NCBI GenBank assembly: GCA_016705545.1
Contig: JADIYA010000018.1
Location: 35,879 to 99,878 of the forward strand
DNA: 64,000 nucleotides
Source of the DNA: Flavobacteriales bacterium
Lineage (GTDB): Bacteria > Bacteroidota > Bacteroidia > Flavobacteriales_F > PHOS-HE28
Reading direction: 5' to 3'
Part shown: piece by piece, positions 1 to 10,494 of the stretch
How positions within the stretch are numbered: the stretch's first letter is position 1
How the letters are laid out: each line of letters begins with the position of its first letter
Position numbers and translations under genes: made by a program
The notes under the pieces: generated by a model
The model's database searches: none
Told to the model about the DNA's origin: nothing
What the model saw: only the letters and a program-made list of their open reading frames with translations

Positions 1-877
1 GCAGGTACCCCGCAGGCAATCGCGCTGAATGCAACAAGAACCAGCGCATCAACTCACGGTCGCCGCTGCGCTGGGCGTTCTCCATGCCTTGCTCGATCTG
101 CGTCAACCACCGCTCCTTCGCCTCATGGGCCAACCGATCGCCCACTTGGCCGTGCATCACCTCGTAGGCAAGGGCTATCGCTCGGCGCTGCCGCCGCCTA
201 TCCATGCTGGACATCATGCCGCCTGCATGCACGTGCCGCTCGGCCATCATCCGGTCCTACAAAGCCGATGGGGCCTTGCAGGGCAAAGTGGATGCTAATC
301 GCCCAATCGCCGAAAGGCGCAGTGCTGAAGGCTACCGGCAATTCACGCAACTGGTTCCAGCGCCAGATCACCCCGGAAGTGTAGGGATGAAGTTCGACGG
401 GTAAGCTCCTCGATGCTGTAGCGCGGATTCGCCGTACCCGGTTTGAAGAATGGCCCGTGCGGCCATCGTCCCAAACGTTCATCGCATTGTGAAAGGCCAG
501 CCCGAGTTCCGGTTCGGCTTCCATCTTCTCCACCATGATGCGCAAGCGCCGGGATCCGTCCAACGGTCGTCGCCATCGATGTGGCAGAGGTAGCGGCCGC
601 GCGCATGCCGCAGGTTATTGAGGAAGTTGTGCCTGCCCGTGGGCCGCCCATCGATGCGCATCATCTGGTCGCGGCGGTGCAGGAAGACCCTGATTCGTTC
701 GGGATGCGCTTTGGCATATCGCTCAGCGATGGCGCGTGTGCCGTCGCTGCTCTCATCCTCTCCGAGCAGCACCTCATATTCGAAATCGCATTGCTGCATG
801 AGGATGCCATCGAGGCAAGCGGCCAAGTAGGCCGCATGCTGGTACGTGGTAACGCTGATGGAGACGAGCGGCTGCAC
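1..877 (-). CDS. Glycosyltransferase family 2, 3' end outside window, frameshifted
   Basis: Probable GT-A fold glycosyltransferase adding a sugar to a surface glycan on the cytoplasmic side of the inner membrane. The start is ATG at 877; the N-terminus PLVSISVTTYQHAAYLAACL and the metal-binding HIDGDDRWTD stretch are typical of GT2. The reading continues in other frames: a middle part (MEAEPELGLAFHNAMNVW) in a second frame, ALQGPIGF in the same frame, and a C-terminal part (HVHAGGMMSS, then a helical tail) in a third frame that runs off the window at base 1. At least three single-base shifts are needed. The gene lies 5 bases after the sulfotransferase stop side and is a paralogue of the GT2 at 1931-2960. 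GT2 is near certain; donor and acceptor sugars are unknown. Confidence 0.8.
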
Positions 878-882
878 GGCGA

Positions 883-1944
883 TCAGCTCAACTGCGGCGC
901 AATGCCTTGGAAACGGGCGCAGGCCCTATGGAGGCGTTCTTCGAGCTGCGGCTCCAAGGGCACCTCGCGCACCTCGAAGTTGCTCGGGCCGGTGTATTGG
1001 GGATCCCATGTGCCGCCCATGGCCACGATGCGCTCACCAATGCGGCGATACAGCGCTGCGGGATCGTTGCGGAAGGCATCGAAGCCAACGGAGAGGTGGC
1101 GTGCATCGGGCAACCCGGCGAATTGCCGCTCAATGGCCGCTTGCGTGCAGATCACCTGACCGGCCACTTGCTCTGCCGGCTCGGATCGAGCTTCTTCAGC
1201 TCTAAGTATTCGGGTGGCTTCGCTGAATACCAAGCGCCTTCATCGCCATAATAGGCCAAACGTGCACGCAGCAAGGAATGCGCGACACGCCATGGCTCAC
1301 GCGCGATGTGCACGAACAGGACCTTGCCCAAGATGCGGTGCAAGGCCGCGAGGTTGTATTGCAGGATCAGCCCTTTCGCGGCGAAGGGCTTGCCGAAAGC
1401 ATGTTGGATGTGCGCGATGCCCTGACGGAAACCAGCGGCGTCGATCAGTCTGCTTGCACGGGCGTGATCCACTCGGGATGCACGTTGGGGATGAAGCGCC
1501 GCCAGAAGTACCAGAACTCGTTGGGCTGAAGCAGTCCCTTAGTCTTGCCCAGCAAACTGGTGAAGGGGATGGTGTAGCTGCTTGCATCGGCCAGCTCATC
1601 CTTGAAGTTGAAGCGGGGATCGGCGATGAGCTGCTGGATGCGCGCACCCAGGTATGGCGCTGCATAGAAGCGTGAGAGCAAGTTGCTCGGGTAGCACACC
1701 TGGCCGGTGCTCGCCAGCCATTGCATGAGCAAGGTGGTGCCGCTGCGCGGTGCCGCCAACACAAGGATGATCGGCTGCGCAGGCTCAGTGGGCAACTCGT
1801 GCATCCCCTCTCCGCGCCGCCCAATACGCCGTTCAGCTCGGCTAAGAGTTGCTCGAGGCCCGCGTTGCGTTCATGTTCCGTTGTGCGCTGTGGATCCATA
1901 CCCGTGTCGCCAAAGGTGCGCAAACGTGACTCAGCGGCGGCCAC
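883..1944 (-). CDS. Sulfotransferase, frameshifted
   Basis: PAPS-dependent sulfotransferase, probably sulfating a glycan made by this cluster. The 5'-phosphosulfate loop is visible as LAAPRSGTTLLMQWL in the frame ending near 1445; the 3'-phosphate part (KVLFVHIAREPWRVAHSLL) follows in another frame, and the C-terminal portion (RHLSVGFDAFRNDPAALYRR) in a third, ending at the stop at 883. An N-terminal extension (EHERNAGLEQLLAELN) is read upstream from GTG 1944 or ATG 1899, so about three indels split the gene. The start region overlaps the 3' end of the upstream GT2, as expected within an operon. Family assignment is secure from the two PAPS motifs; the substrate is inferred from context only. 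Confidence 0.75.
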
Positions 1945-2960
1945 GCAGCTTGCCCACCACGCGCATCAGGCCGGGGAAATGCAGCAGCATCCACCACCGC
2001 CAGCGTTGCCGGGCGCCCAAGCCACGGCCCTTAAAGGTGCCCCACACCTTGATCGCTGCATCACGACCGCCCTTCTGATAGGCCAACTCAATCGCGATGC
2101 GATTCAGGCCATTCACCCGCTCATCGATGATAGCCTGCTCTGCCGGCGGCACCATTTCACGGATTGATGTGAGGCAGGCCACCGTGAAGAGGCCCTTCTG
2201 CACATCGTCCTTCATGGAGATGGTGCCGCCCGCATGCCGCCGGCGAACAACGCATTTGCGATTGAGGATGCCGATGGGGCCTTGGAGCGCTAACCGAATG
2301 AGCAGTAGCCAATCACCCGCTGGTGCTTTACTCTGATTCGGATGGGGCGGTGTGAGCATAGAAACCCGAATCACGATGGAAGCCGTGGGGGCAATGTTCT
2401 CCTTCAGTAGGTCCGATAGCTCGATGTACCCCTTTCCGGACGCCAGGCGCTCCAACTCATGGTTGAAAGGCCGGACACCGTCGGTCTCGTTCCAAGCATC
2501 GCTCACGCATGCGCTCAAGGTCGTGTCGGCTTCGAGGATGGCTACCTGGTCCCGCCAGTTTGTGCGGATCTATCCACAGGTCGTCACCCTCGCAAATAGC
2601 CATGTACTTACCACGTGAGCGAATCACCGTTCTCCGCCCATTTGCACGGAATCCGACATTCCGATCCGCAGTGACAAGCCTTATCAAGCCAGGATTCTCT
2701 TGAGCGCATCGCATCACGATCTCCCGAGTGCCGTCGGTGCTGAAATCCTCACCGATCAAGTACTCGAACGGGAAAGGGGTCTTCTGGGCCAGCACGGCAT
2801 CAATGCACTCTTTGATGTACGCAGCGTGCTGGTAAGTCGTGGTGCGCACGCTCACCAAGGGCTGTGGCACATCACGCAGAACCGTATTCGGAACCTCGTA
2901 GGAATCACGCAGGCCTTCCTCCAAGGCACGCATTGCTTGTGCAATCTGGTTGGTGTTCAT
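1931..2960 (-). CDS. Glycosyltransferase family 2, frameshifted
   Basis: GT2 enzyme with the N-terminal pattern PLVSVRTTTYQHAAYIKECI, GEDFSTDGT and the acidic AICEGDDLWIDP metal site. The frame then shifts near 2520-2560 and continues through GDWLLLIRLALQGPIG to a basic C-terminus and a stop at 1931. It is a close relative of the GT2 at the window start, sharing the TTYQHAAY and ALQGPIG blocks. ATG 2960 is the likeliest start, giving a short helical leader before the GT fold; GTG 2870 is an alternative. No in-frame stop separates it from the upstream B12-binding gene, so the two read as one ORF here; stop codons in the other frames just upstream (TGA at 2974-2976 and 2969-2971) suggest a lost indel rather than a true fusion. 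Confidence 0.75.
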
Positions 2961-2968
2961 ACGGTTAT

Positions 2969-4832
2969 TCAGGTCAGTGCTCCGAAGGAATATCCGCTTC
3001 ATTCTTTCTCCGGCTGGCAACACCATGCCTTGGTCATCCACCACCTGCACGCCACCATTCACCAGTGCAGTGCGCCAGGCGATCGCGGCCTTCATTTCCT
3101 CACGTCCTTCCCATAGATAGGGCACTGCGAACACGCCCTTCCTGAACACTTCATAGAGGCCTTGCGCCGAATACAGATCGGGGATGCTCATTTCCAAGGT
3201 GCGCAGCGTCTCCTTCACGCTGCGGTACAGCTCACGCGTACGCTCCTCCACCTCGGCATGGTGCAGCATGTCATCCATGTGCCCTGCCTTCTTCGCCCGG
3301 CGATAGGCTTGCAGCGCATGAAGCGTGATCTGGATGCTCTCGTTGATGATGGGTGGAGGGCCAGATGCACGGCTTCACTATAGCTTACGACGTGGATGAT
3401 GTCCGGCCCTTGCGGATTGGCGGGTTCCACATCGTCCATCATGCAGGTAACTGAGGCGAGCTGCGCTTTGGCCTTGTCCAGATCGGGCGAGAAATAATCC
3501 AAGCCCTGCACGCGGTTGATGGTACACGGTGAAATCCTTGTCCTCCAGTTCGCGCACCAATTGCAGCAAGGCCCGGGCCTTGGCCAGATCCTGAATGCCC
3601 CATGTGTACTTGGGCGTGTTCAGCATGGTCTGCAGCACCAATTGCTTCACGCCGAGCCGTTTCGCCATGATAGCCGCGAGGTACGAGGAGAGCACGTAGC
3701 TGTGATCGTCGCCGCCGCGGAAGGCGAAGTGGTGCGGGATATTTGGCTCGAAGGGCTTGTTGTGGCGGGCAATCACGCGCAGCGTCTCCAAGTGCTCACC
3801 GAGGGTGGTCCGGAGGTCGTTCGGGCCACGGCCATCGAGTCGGTTGAACCACCATACCGAGAGCGCGTGCCAAGCCATGTTCAGGTGCTTCTCATACACC
3901 TCGGCCATGCCGGGCACGTTGCGCGTGCTGCTGTAGGTGCGAACAAGCATAGGACTGGCGGGCTGATCGGATGTCCTCAGATCCTGCACGGAATTGATTG
4001 GAACCCCGCCCCCATTGGGACGATCGCCCCATTCGGCGCCGAAGTCGGATTGGCTGAGCTGCGAGGAGCCCACGGAGACGATGTCGAGGAAAAGCGTTTC
4101 GCGCAACGTTAGCAGCCAACCGATGAACTCCTTCCGCGCTTCGGCGTAGTTGGGTGAATAGGGACCTACATGCACGCGCATCAGCGGAAGGCCTTGCCGC
4201 GCACGCTTGTGCTTGATGCGGGCTTGCAGCGTATCTACGCGTGTGCCATATTCCGTGTAGCCGGAATGATCAATCGGCTGCTGCAATAGATAGGCGTCGG
4301 CCTCAACCAGTTCACGCGCGAAGGCCATTCGGTTCTCATCGTACTGCGCACTGCCCGTGATATCCGAAGGTATGCGCAGTTCTGGCACACCCATCTTGCG
4401 CAGCGTTTCCACCTGCGTCTCATCGCCCATGAATACAGGCACCTTGTCGCCGTATTCGGCTGCGATTCGCGCGCAAGCAGGCGGCAGGCCCGCGAAATAG
4501 AGCCGCTCCAGGCTTCCGCCCTGCACCGTGAACATGTGATGGTCCTGCAGCTGGCGGAAGACCCGTCCGAAGTTGAGCGCTGCGTTGGCTGGATCGAGGC
4601 GGTAGCTGAAGCCGAGGCGCGTGATGCCGTGCGCCTTGATCCAAGCCACGAGCATCGAGATATTGTTGATCTTGCTGATCTCCGCCACAGCCGCCGCCAC
4701 TGCTGCATCGCCAATGTACACGCGATAGCCGCAATCGCTCAGCAACTTGCCCACGGTGCTCACACCAAGGTGTGCATCCACATCCGGCCGAATCAAGCCG
4801 AATACATCGCTATCGTTCACCGCATCCACCAT
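2969..4832 (-). CDS. B12-binding mutase-like enzyme (N-terminal cobalamin domain + barrel)
   Basis: Predicted adenosylcobalamin-dependent enzyme. Residues 1-50 from ATG 4832 form a Rossmann-type B12-binding segment with an aspartate-x-histidine motif (DVDAHLGVSTVGKLL) resembling the base-off/His-on cobalamin signature, although the usual DxHxxG spacing is not exact. The remainder (about 550 residues) looks like a TIM-barrel mutase subunit, e.g. HHFAFRGGDDHSYVLSSYL and LVLQTMLNTPKYTWG, with a resemblance to glutamate/methylaspartate mutase E-type proteins that I infer rather than can prove. A frameshift near 3500 and another near 3250 split the reading; the 3' end is uncertain (see the GT2 entry). 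It starts 10 bases after the opine-dehydrogenase stop, so the two are almost certainly co-transcribed. The substrate is unknown. Confidence 0.6.
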
Positions 4833-4842
4833 CGCTCACGCA

Positions 4843-5894
4843 TCATTCCAGCAGTTCATTGACACTGCGGCCCTCCAAGCCCAGGTTCTTCAGCGTTCGG
4901 CCCGTGACGCTGAAATCGATGCCGAGCAAGCCTTCGGTCATATAGCGCACAGCGCTCAGTAGGGGCGTCGGAACTCCTGCTAATCGGCCAAGATCCGCCA
5001 TCGGGATGATTCCGGTAGGCACGTCTTCCAGGAGCAGTCGGCTGCGCAAAGTAGTGGGCGCTTGGATGCGGTCGTAAGCTGGGTTGTTGCGCATCTTCTC
5101 CATCAGGCTGCTGCCCTGGATTCCTTCGTAGGCATAGGAGACCCAATCACTCACGGTGAGCAATTCCACGCCGAACACTTTACCGATGGCCAGCCGTTCA
5201 GCATCGAGGGCTTTATGAAGTCCGCCACCGCCGGGGTCCGTCCTGGTAGAAATAGAAGAGGCTGCCACGCTCAATGGCAGCGGCATTGAAGAGGATCACC
5301 GGCGGATGGAAGATGGCACCAATGTTCTCCAAACTGGTGGCCAGCACATGCGGCGCCTTGATGAAGCAGGGATGAACCTTATTGACGGTCTCGAGCACTG
5401 CGTCCGTATCGGCTGCCGGATACGCGGCGAGCATGACCCTGTCCTTCACGCCGATCACGCGCACATGGCCCGGGGCTTCAGCGCGGCAGGCGTATATCAG
5501 GCTCTGCGCTTCAGCAACGAGCACGCCATGCGATCCGGCTCTGCGCAAGGCGTTGCTGAACTCGAGCGCACCCAAGGTGCGGCCCGGATTCAGCACCACT
5601 TGCTGACCGGGCCTCAGGTACGGGGCCATTCGGTGCGCCAGATCACGATGTGCATCTGCAGTAGTGGTCACCATGACGAGATCGGCCCCCGCCAGTGCAT
5701 CAGGCAGCGAGTCGGTCACCATAGCCACCTGGGCCGCGCCTTGCACGGCCTCGGTGAGCCGAATGGTGCAGTGCTCCACACACGCCATGCCGGATTAATG
5801 AACGGTTGTAGAGCCGCACCTCATGGCCGAGCAGACTGAAATGCCCTGCCATGGCCTGCCCTCCGTTCCCTGACCCTATGATCGCTATGCGCAT
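4843..5894 (-). CDS. NAD(P)-dependent opine/octopine dehydrogenase family protein, frameshifted
   Basis: Two-domain oxidoreductase. The N-terminus MRIAIIGSGNGGQAMAGHF is a dinucleotide-binding Rossmann loop; the middle part VLNPGRTLGALEFSNAL and the conserved ENIGAIFHPP block (asparagine and catalytic-type histidine) match octopine/nopaline dehydrogenases, and an all-helical C-terminal half follows (FGVELLTVSDWVSYAYEG). Three frames must be joined (breaks near 5795 and 5230) to give about 350 residues, the usual family size. ATG 5894 is chosen because the Rossmann strand begins there. Enzymes of this family reductively couple an amino group to a 2-oxoacid or oxidise a similar secondary amine. 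The gene is immediately upstream of the B12-binding gene, which suggests a shared pathway for an unusual amino-acid-derived building block; that is inference. Confidence 0.75.
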
Positions 5895-5900
5895 GGCCGG

Positions 5901-5908
5901 CGAAAGTA
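5901..5908 (-). promoter_or_regulatory. Candidate -7 element of the opine-dehydrogenase operon
   Basis: TACTTTCG on the minus strand differs by one base from the Bacteroidota -7 consensus TAnnTTTG. It ends only 6 bases before ATG 5894, implying a very short or absent leader. The same TACTTT core precedes several other genes in the window. Confidence 0.35.
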
Positions 5909-5988
5909 CCGGACTGGAGCGAGCAAGGCGTGCGTCTTTCCCGCAGTGGTAAATTGGCCCGCACCTAATCCAGAACGACGCACTTTTC

Positions 5989-6803
5989 ATGGCATCACAG
6001 GACAATCCATCTGCTGCGCGTTTCAAAGGCTTCTGCTTCGACTACGACCGTTACAGGCCAACTCCACCTGCTGAAATCATGGAGCTAGCAGCAGGATGGA
6101 CAGGTGCAGGCGAAGTGGAACTGGTCGTTGATCTCGGATGTGGCACAGGTCTGTCAACTCGGCCTTGGGCGACGCGATCCAGAAGTGTGATTGGCATTGA
6201 TCCTTCTGAGGACATGCTCGCTGCCGCACGAGCCGCTACTTCAGGAAACAATATCACTTATGAACTGGGAACGGGCCAATCATCCGGACTAGGAGACACC
6301 TGCGCTGATATCATCACATGCTCATCTGCAGCGCATTGGATGGAACCTAAGCCGACCGTCGAGGAAATCACGCGTGTGCTCAAACGGAATGGGATACTCG
6401 TCGTTTATGGCCACTACTATCCTGTCTTCCTTCAATCACCCGCCTTAACCAGCTATGGGCGTTGGTTACGAAAGAACCTCGACGAACTGGAATACAGAAC
6501 AGAGAAACAATCCGCGAAGAAGTGGCCATTGACTGAGTTGTACGCTGCGGTGAATGCATGCGGCTTGTTCGAGTACAGTCGCCGCCATTACATGCATTCA
6601 CGTTTGTCGTGGTCAGCGGAAGAAATCGATGGCTTCTTCAGAGCGCACGCTGGTGTGCCCTTCCTGCTTGGCAAGGGTACGATGATGACCATCTGTTGCT
6701 GAAGGAATTGGCTCAATTCCTAACGATGCGAAATGGACAGGTGCGGTTCGACATGCACTTCACGTATAGCGTCTTCATCGCTGCACGAACCATAGTGCAA
6801 TAG
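5989..6803 (+). CDS. Class I SAM-dependent methyltransferase, frameshifted near 3' end
   Basis: Soluble methyltransferase. Motif I VVDLGCGTGLST (about residues 46-57), the acidic motif II GIDPSEDML and motif IV-like ADIITCSSAAHWM identify the seven-strand Rossmann class. The N-terminus FDYDRYRPTPPAEI is the usual cap region of this group. The frame shifts near 6680 (GVPFLLGKG followed by DDDHLLLKELAQFL) and ends at 6803, giving about 270 residues. It is the only plus-strand gene in the first 18 kb, diverges from the opine dehydrogenase (94-base gap) and converges on a sulfotransferase 10 bases away. Its base composition is lower in G+C (about 52% in a sampled line) than the exporter genes, so it may be a separate insertion. 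Substrate unknown. Confidence 0.8.
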
Positions 6804-6813
6804 ATCATTCGAT

Positions 6814-7581
6814 TCAGAACGTGTACCCCATAAGCGCAATCTCCTTGGCGCAGGCCTTGGCAATCCGGTCGCGCTGGCTGCTGGTCAGCACTTCCTGGTA
6901 GTGCCTGCGATCAACGCGATAGCCGGTCTTCGCTTTTCGGGGCACGGTGCCCGGCCATGGCATGCCCACGCGTTCAAAGACCTCTTTCAGTTCCCTGATC
7001 AAGCTCCTCGTATCGACAGATCTTATCCACCAGCACTTCATCCGTCCACGGGTCCGCATATCGCGTGTAATTCAGAGGCGCCTCGGAACCCCAGGCTTTG
7101 GTTACCCAAGGTTGGCTGATTCGCTTCTCGAAGTAATCGAGCCACGCGTCCATGGTGAGCACCTTCCCGTACTTGGGCTCGAACACCCCTTTGCTGTGAT
7201 AGTATCTTGAGATGGCCTTGTCCCAGGGTTCCGTTCAATCGTGAACTTGAAATATCCATTCCATATGTGCGAAGGGAGGCGCCGCTTCATTTGCCAAGCC
7301 GGCAATGACTCATGGAACCGCTCGCGCTCATTGAACATCTTCAGCACCCATTCACGATATGCCTTGGGCAGCCTATGCTCGTGCCGAAGAACCTTGAACA
7401 GTTCAGGCAGGGGATTGAACCAGCCATTGAAGTTGCGTGGTCGATGGCCCTCTTCCGGATGCCAGTGGGGCGGGAACACGTCAGCTGGGCCACAGAGCTC
7501 ATCAAGCATCAATTCAAGGCTTGTACCTCCCACTTTCGTGGTCTTGATGAAAATGAATTTGTATTTGTGCGAAATCACCAT
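6814..7581 (-). CDS. Sulfotransferase family 2-like protein, frameshifted
   Basis: PAPS-dependent sulfotransferase of the carbohydrate sulfotransferase type. From ATG 7581 the reading KFIFIKTTKVGGTSLELML holds the 5'-phosphosulfate-binding loop, and YFKFTIERNPGTRP is the 3'-phosphate motif (normally FxRNPxxR). A shift near 7230 leads to MDAWLDYFEKRISQPWV and a further shift near 7030 to a C-terminal helix and the stop at 6814. The joined protein is about 255 residues, normal for the family. It starts 45 bases after the ATP-grasp gene stop and probably belongs to the same transcript. A role in sulfating the exported glycan is inferred from neighbours. Confidence 0.8.
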
Positions 7582-7626
7582 GGCCCAGCGTACAATTCCG
7601 TCCTCAGCATATGGTTGCCCGCTTCG

Positions 7627-8675
7627 TCAGCTATAACCACCGCGTGCAGCGCTTCCCACGAAGAAGTCGAACGGGAATCCCAATGTCGGAGCGCTCACGG
7701 TGGATATGATGCCTTCCCGTGCAAATAGCATCGCGGTCATCCAGTATCCACCAGGAGATGCGATTCGGGGGCAACTTGCTTCCCTCCAGCACATCGAGCT
7801 GCGCCTCCAAGGGGTCGAATCCGGTGGTGGCCTTGACCACGCTGAACTTGCGGCCACCTGCGATGCGGGCGCCCATCTCAATCACATTCAGCGCATCGCC
7901 CTGGAGCTTGGCTTGAAAGAAGAAGGGGCCATTGCTGATGCCGAATGCTTCGACCATGCTTTGCGCGATGCGCTGCAATTCCAACTGCGCGGACGAGGGC
8001 ACGGCATAAGGGAACTCCACCAACAGGTTCGAGAACTGCTGCTGCAAGCCGGGGACCTGATGCAGGCGAGAGATCAGCAGAAGGTTCGCCTTGCCATCAA
8101 CGGCGAAGCAATCAACCGAGAGTTCGGCGCCCCCTTCGATGAAGGCCTCGACCAGCAAATCGCCTTGATCCGCGAATTCGTGCAGGTAGGCATCCAGCTC
8201 AAGCACGTGATTGAGGCGTCTGACCCCGCGCGCCCCATAGCCCACCAGCAACTTCCCGATGAGAGGGAAAGGCAAGCCTGCGCGATCGGCGGCCATGCAC
8301 TCCGCCTGAGTGAACTGCCTCAGCGGTCGGGATGCCATGCGCACGGAAAGCCCCTTCATCAACGACTTGTTCGCTCGCCCTCAGCGCATGGGCGGGGGTC
8401 TGCGTACAAGACAGTCCGAAGCGCTCACCACTTGCGCGAGCACGGCCACCACCGCATCGTTGCCGACCGAGGTGATGAACGCCGGTCGCCTGCGCTCGAC
8501 AACACGGGCCACGGCTTCAACATCCAGCGACGAGACCTGATGATGCACGTGCGCAATGGCCTTCGCGGGCGATCCGCGAAATAATCGATGAGCACGGTTC
8601 GGTAACACGCCGGTTCAGCGCCTCCACGAGAGGCACTTGGTCAGCATTCCTACCGAGCACGACAGCGGTCAGCAT
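7627..8675 (-). CDS. ATP-grasp domain protein (carboxylate-amine/thiol ligase-like), frameshifted
   Basis: Predicted ATP-dependent ligase. ATG 8675 opens MLTAVVLGRN, a pre-ATP-grasp Rossmann segment with the typical SSLDVEAVARVVERRRPAFI strand-helix; after a shift near 8400 the reading continues through LPFPLIGKLLVGYGARGV (P-loop-like K...GRGV equivalent), DLLVEAFIEGGAELSVD (the ExxxGxExSVD hallmark of the fold) and LNVIEMGARIAGG (metal-binding E and the NxR-like position). A last shift near 7730 leads to the stop at 7627. Total length is about 345 residues. In surface-glycan clusters such enzymes often attach an amino acid or similar acid to a sugar amine; pairing with the aminotransferases here fits that, but the substrate is not visible. 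Confidence 0.75.
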
Positions 8676-8840
8676 GCGGGGTCGATTGACGAAATGGTTG
8701 GAACACGCATTCGAACAAGCATCGGGACATGCAACAGGACCGAGCAATCCGGCCGCGAAGATGCGTATCGCACGCCTAGGTAAAGCGCACGCACCTTTTC
8801 AGAAGCAAGCAATGGTCAATTTTCTTCGCATGGCGAGCAT

Positions 8841-9794
8841 TCAGCTTAGCGTTTCGGCGATCATGCGATCCATATCCTCATCACCGTAGCGCTGATCCAC
8901 AGGAAGGAAGAGAACTTGCTCGCTGAAGAGACGGCCACCATCCGTTGCGGATAGCGGTGCAAGGGTTGCTGGCCAATAGCGCGGCACATAGATCCGCGCC
9001 GCAAGCAACCGATCGCGCAAACCGGGTGCTCCGGACAGATATGGGTATGCCATGGGAACTGATGCCGCAGCAGGATCAATCGGCAGCTGGTTCGTTGCGC
9101 CAAGCGCTGCATGCAAACGGTCACGATTGCGGCGTCGCGCAGCAATGACCAGCTCGTGATCGACCTTCGACAAGAGTGCTCTAGTGAACCGCGACATGCC
9201 CCGCACCGGCGCTTCGTCGAGCCTGCGTTCGTGCGCTTGGCTCAATGGGAAACCCGATTCGATGCCCTGTTCCAATGCGGTGAATAGATGCGCGTATCGT
9301 TCGGCCGTGCTGGCTGTTGCTGCTGGCGGCGATTTGATCGCATCGCAGATCGCATAGGCGCCATCAGCCACACCGAAGAATTTCCGGCAACTCACGAAGC
9401 CATCTGCACCGGCGGGTAACGGCGCATAGAATGCTTGCGCATTGTCCACAATGAGGTTCTTATGCGTACGCGCCAGACGATCCACCATGTCCTCCTTCAG
9501 TCCGCAGTAGTTGGTGCAGAGCAGCGCATCGCCCTCTTGGAGCGCTGCCATTGGTAACAACGGTTCGAGCCGATCATCCACCTCGTACAGGAGAAGTTCC
9601 ACGCCTGAACGATTGATGGCCGCACCGAGCACATCGCAGGTGTATCTGGGGGCATGCAATCGAGAATAGCCTCGCGCTCGCAGTATTGCCTCGAGTGCAT
9701 GCCGTCCCGAATCGAAGGCGGTGGCATCGGTATGCCAGCTACTGCCGTTCCCGGGATCCAATTCCAAGTAGCCACCGATGCTGCGCATGATCAA
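8841..9794 (-). CDS. DegT/DnrJ-like PLP-dependent aminotransferase, divergent
   Basis: Intact ORF of 317 residues. FDSGRHALEAILRA, the NYCGLKEDMVDRL segment, LIVDNAQAFYAP (Asp that contacts the pyridine nitrogen) and SCRKFFGVADGAYA (candidate Schiff-base lysine) are the landmarks of fold-type I sugar aminotransferases. The lysine context differs from the common SFHATK of the neighbour at 10491-11611, and the protein is shorter than the usual 370-400 residues, so it is a divergent member. ATG 9794 or the ATG two codons later overlaps the stop of the upstream wbqC-like gene by 4 bases, indicating translational coupling. A gap of 165 bases without an evident gene separates it from the ATP-grasp start. 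Confidence 0.75.
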   Translation of the reverse strand: MIMRSIGGYLELDPGNGSSWHTDATAFDSGRHALEAILRARGYSRLHAPRYTCDVLGAAINRSGVELLLYEVDDRLEPLLPMAALQEGDALLCTNYCGLKEDMVDRLARTHKNLIVDNAQAFYAPLPAGADGFVSCRKFFGVADGAYAICDAIKSPPAATASTAERYAHLFTALEQGIESGFPLSQAHERRLDEAPVRGMSRFTRALLSKVDHELVIAARRRNRDRLHAALGATNQLPIDPAAASVPMAYPYLSGAPGLRDRLLAARIYVPRYWPATLAPLSATDGGRLFSEQVLFLPVDQRYGDEDMDRMIAETLS

Positions 9795-10494
9795 ATGAGG
9801 TCGCGCTCGAGAAGCATGACGCGCAGCTCATCAGCAGAGACGCGCATAAGCACATCAATGATCGATAGGCCCGGCACGAACTCTAGCGTGCCTTGCGCAT
9901 AGGCCGGCAGGCGGCTGCGCAAGAACAAGAGCTCAATCCCATCCCGGGCGAAATCGGCGCGGGAATACAATTCGGTTCCACCGGCGGCATTCACATAGCG
10001 ACTAGCCTTCTCTTGCTTACAGATGTCGAGGATGCGCGCTTGCCCATGAGCATCTTGGCTGGCATATGGCCGCGACGTTGGAACGATGTGGTGCGTATGC
10101 CCATATGCTCAGAGATGCTGACGATGCTCGTGCGCAGCAGATCCACCATGCGCTCAGCGGGCGTGTGCAGCACGTTTGCGATGAGCGCATGCGCCATTGC
10201 GAAGTGCGGCGCGCGCGCATAGGCCTGCTGCAGGGTGCGCAGGAATTTCTCGCGCCAAGCAGGGAATTGCAGTGGGTCCAGTTCGATGCTGTCAATGGGC
10301 ACGAAAGAGCTGGCTTTGCGCAGCGGCACGGCGAACAGGTGAGCGCTGCCATTCACCAGGACCCGATTCCGGTTGATCCAGCCTTGCTTGATGAAAGTGA
10401 CATCGTCGTAAAGCACGAAACGGTCGGCCTCATCAATGAGCTGGAAATACCCCAGATAGGGGAACAGGTACGGCTGCATGACGGCGAGTGTCAT
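9791..10494 (-). CDS. WbqC family protein, frameshifted
   Basis: WbqC-like protein of surface-polysaccharide clusters; biochemical function is not established for the family. The start MTLAVMQPYLFPYLGYFQLI and YDDVTFIKQGWINRN are highly characteristic. A frameshift near 10030 separates the first 150 residues from the C-terminal part (RDGIELLFLRSRLPAYAQG, then SIIDVLM) that ends at 9791. Joined length is about 234 residues, normal for the family. It overlaps the upstream aminotransferase stop by 4 bases (ATGA) and the downstream DegT-like gene start by 4 bases, so the three are translationally coupled. Presumed role: making or attaching an amino-sugar precursor. Confidence 0.85.

Noticed and set aside
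5989..6803. Methyltransferase as part of the B12/opine pathway
   Set aside because: It is on the opposite strand with different base composition; no evidence ties it to the pair.
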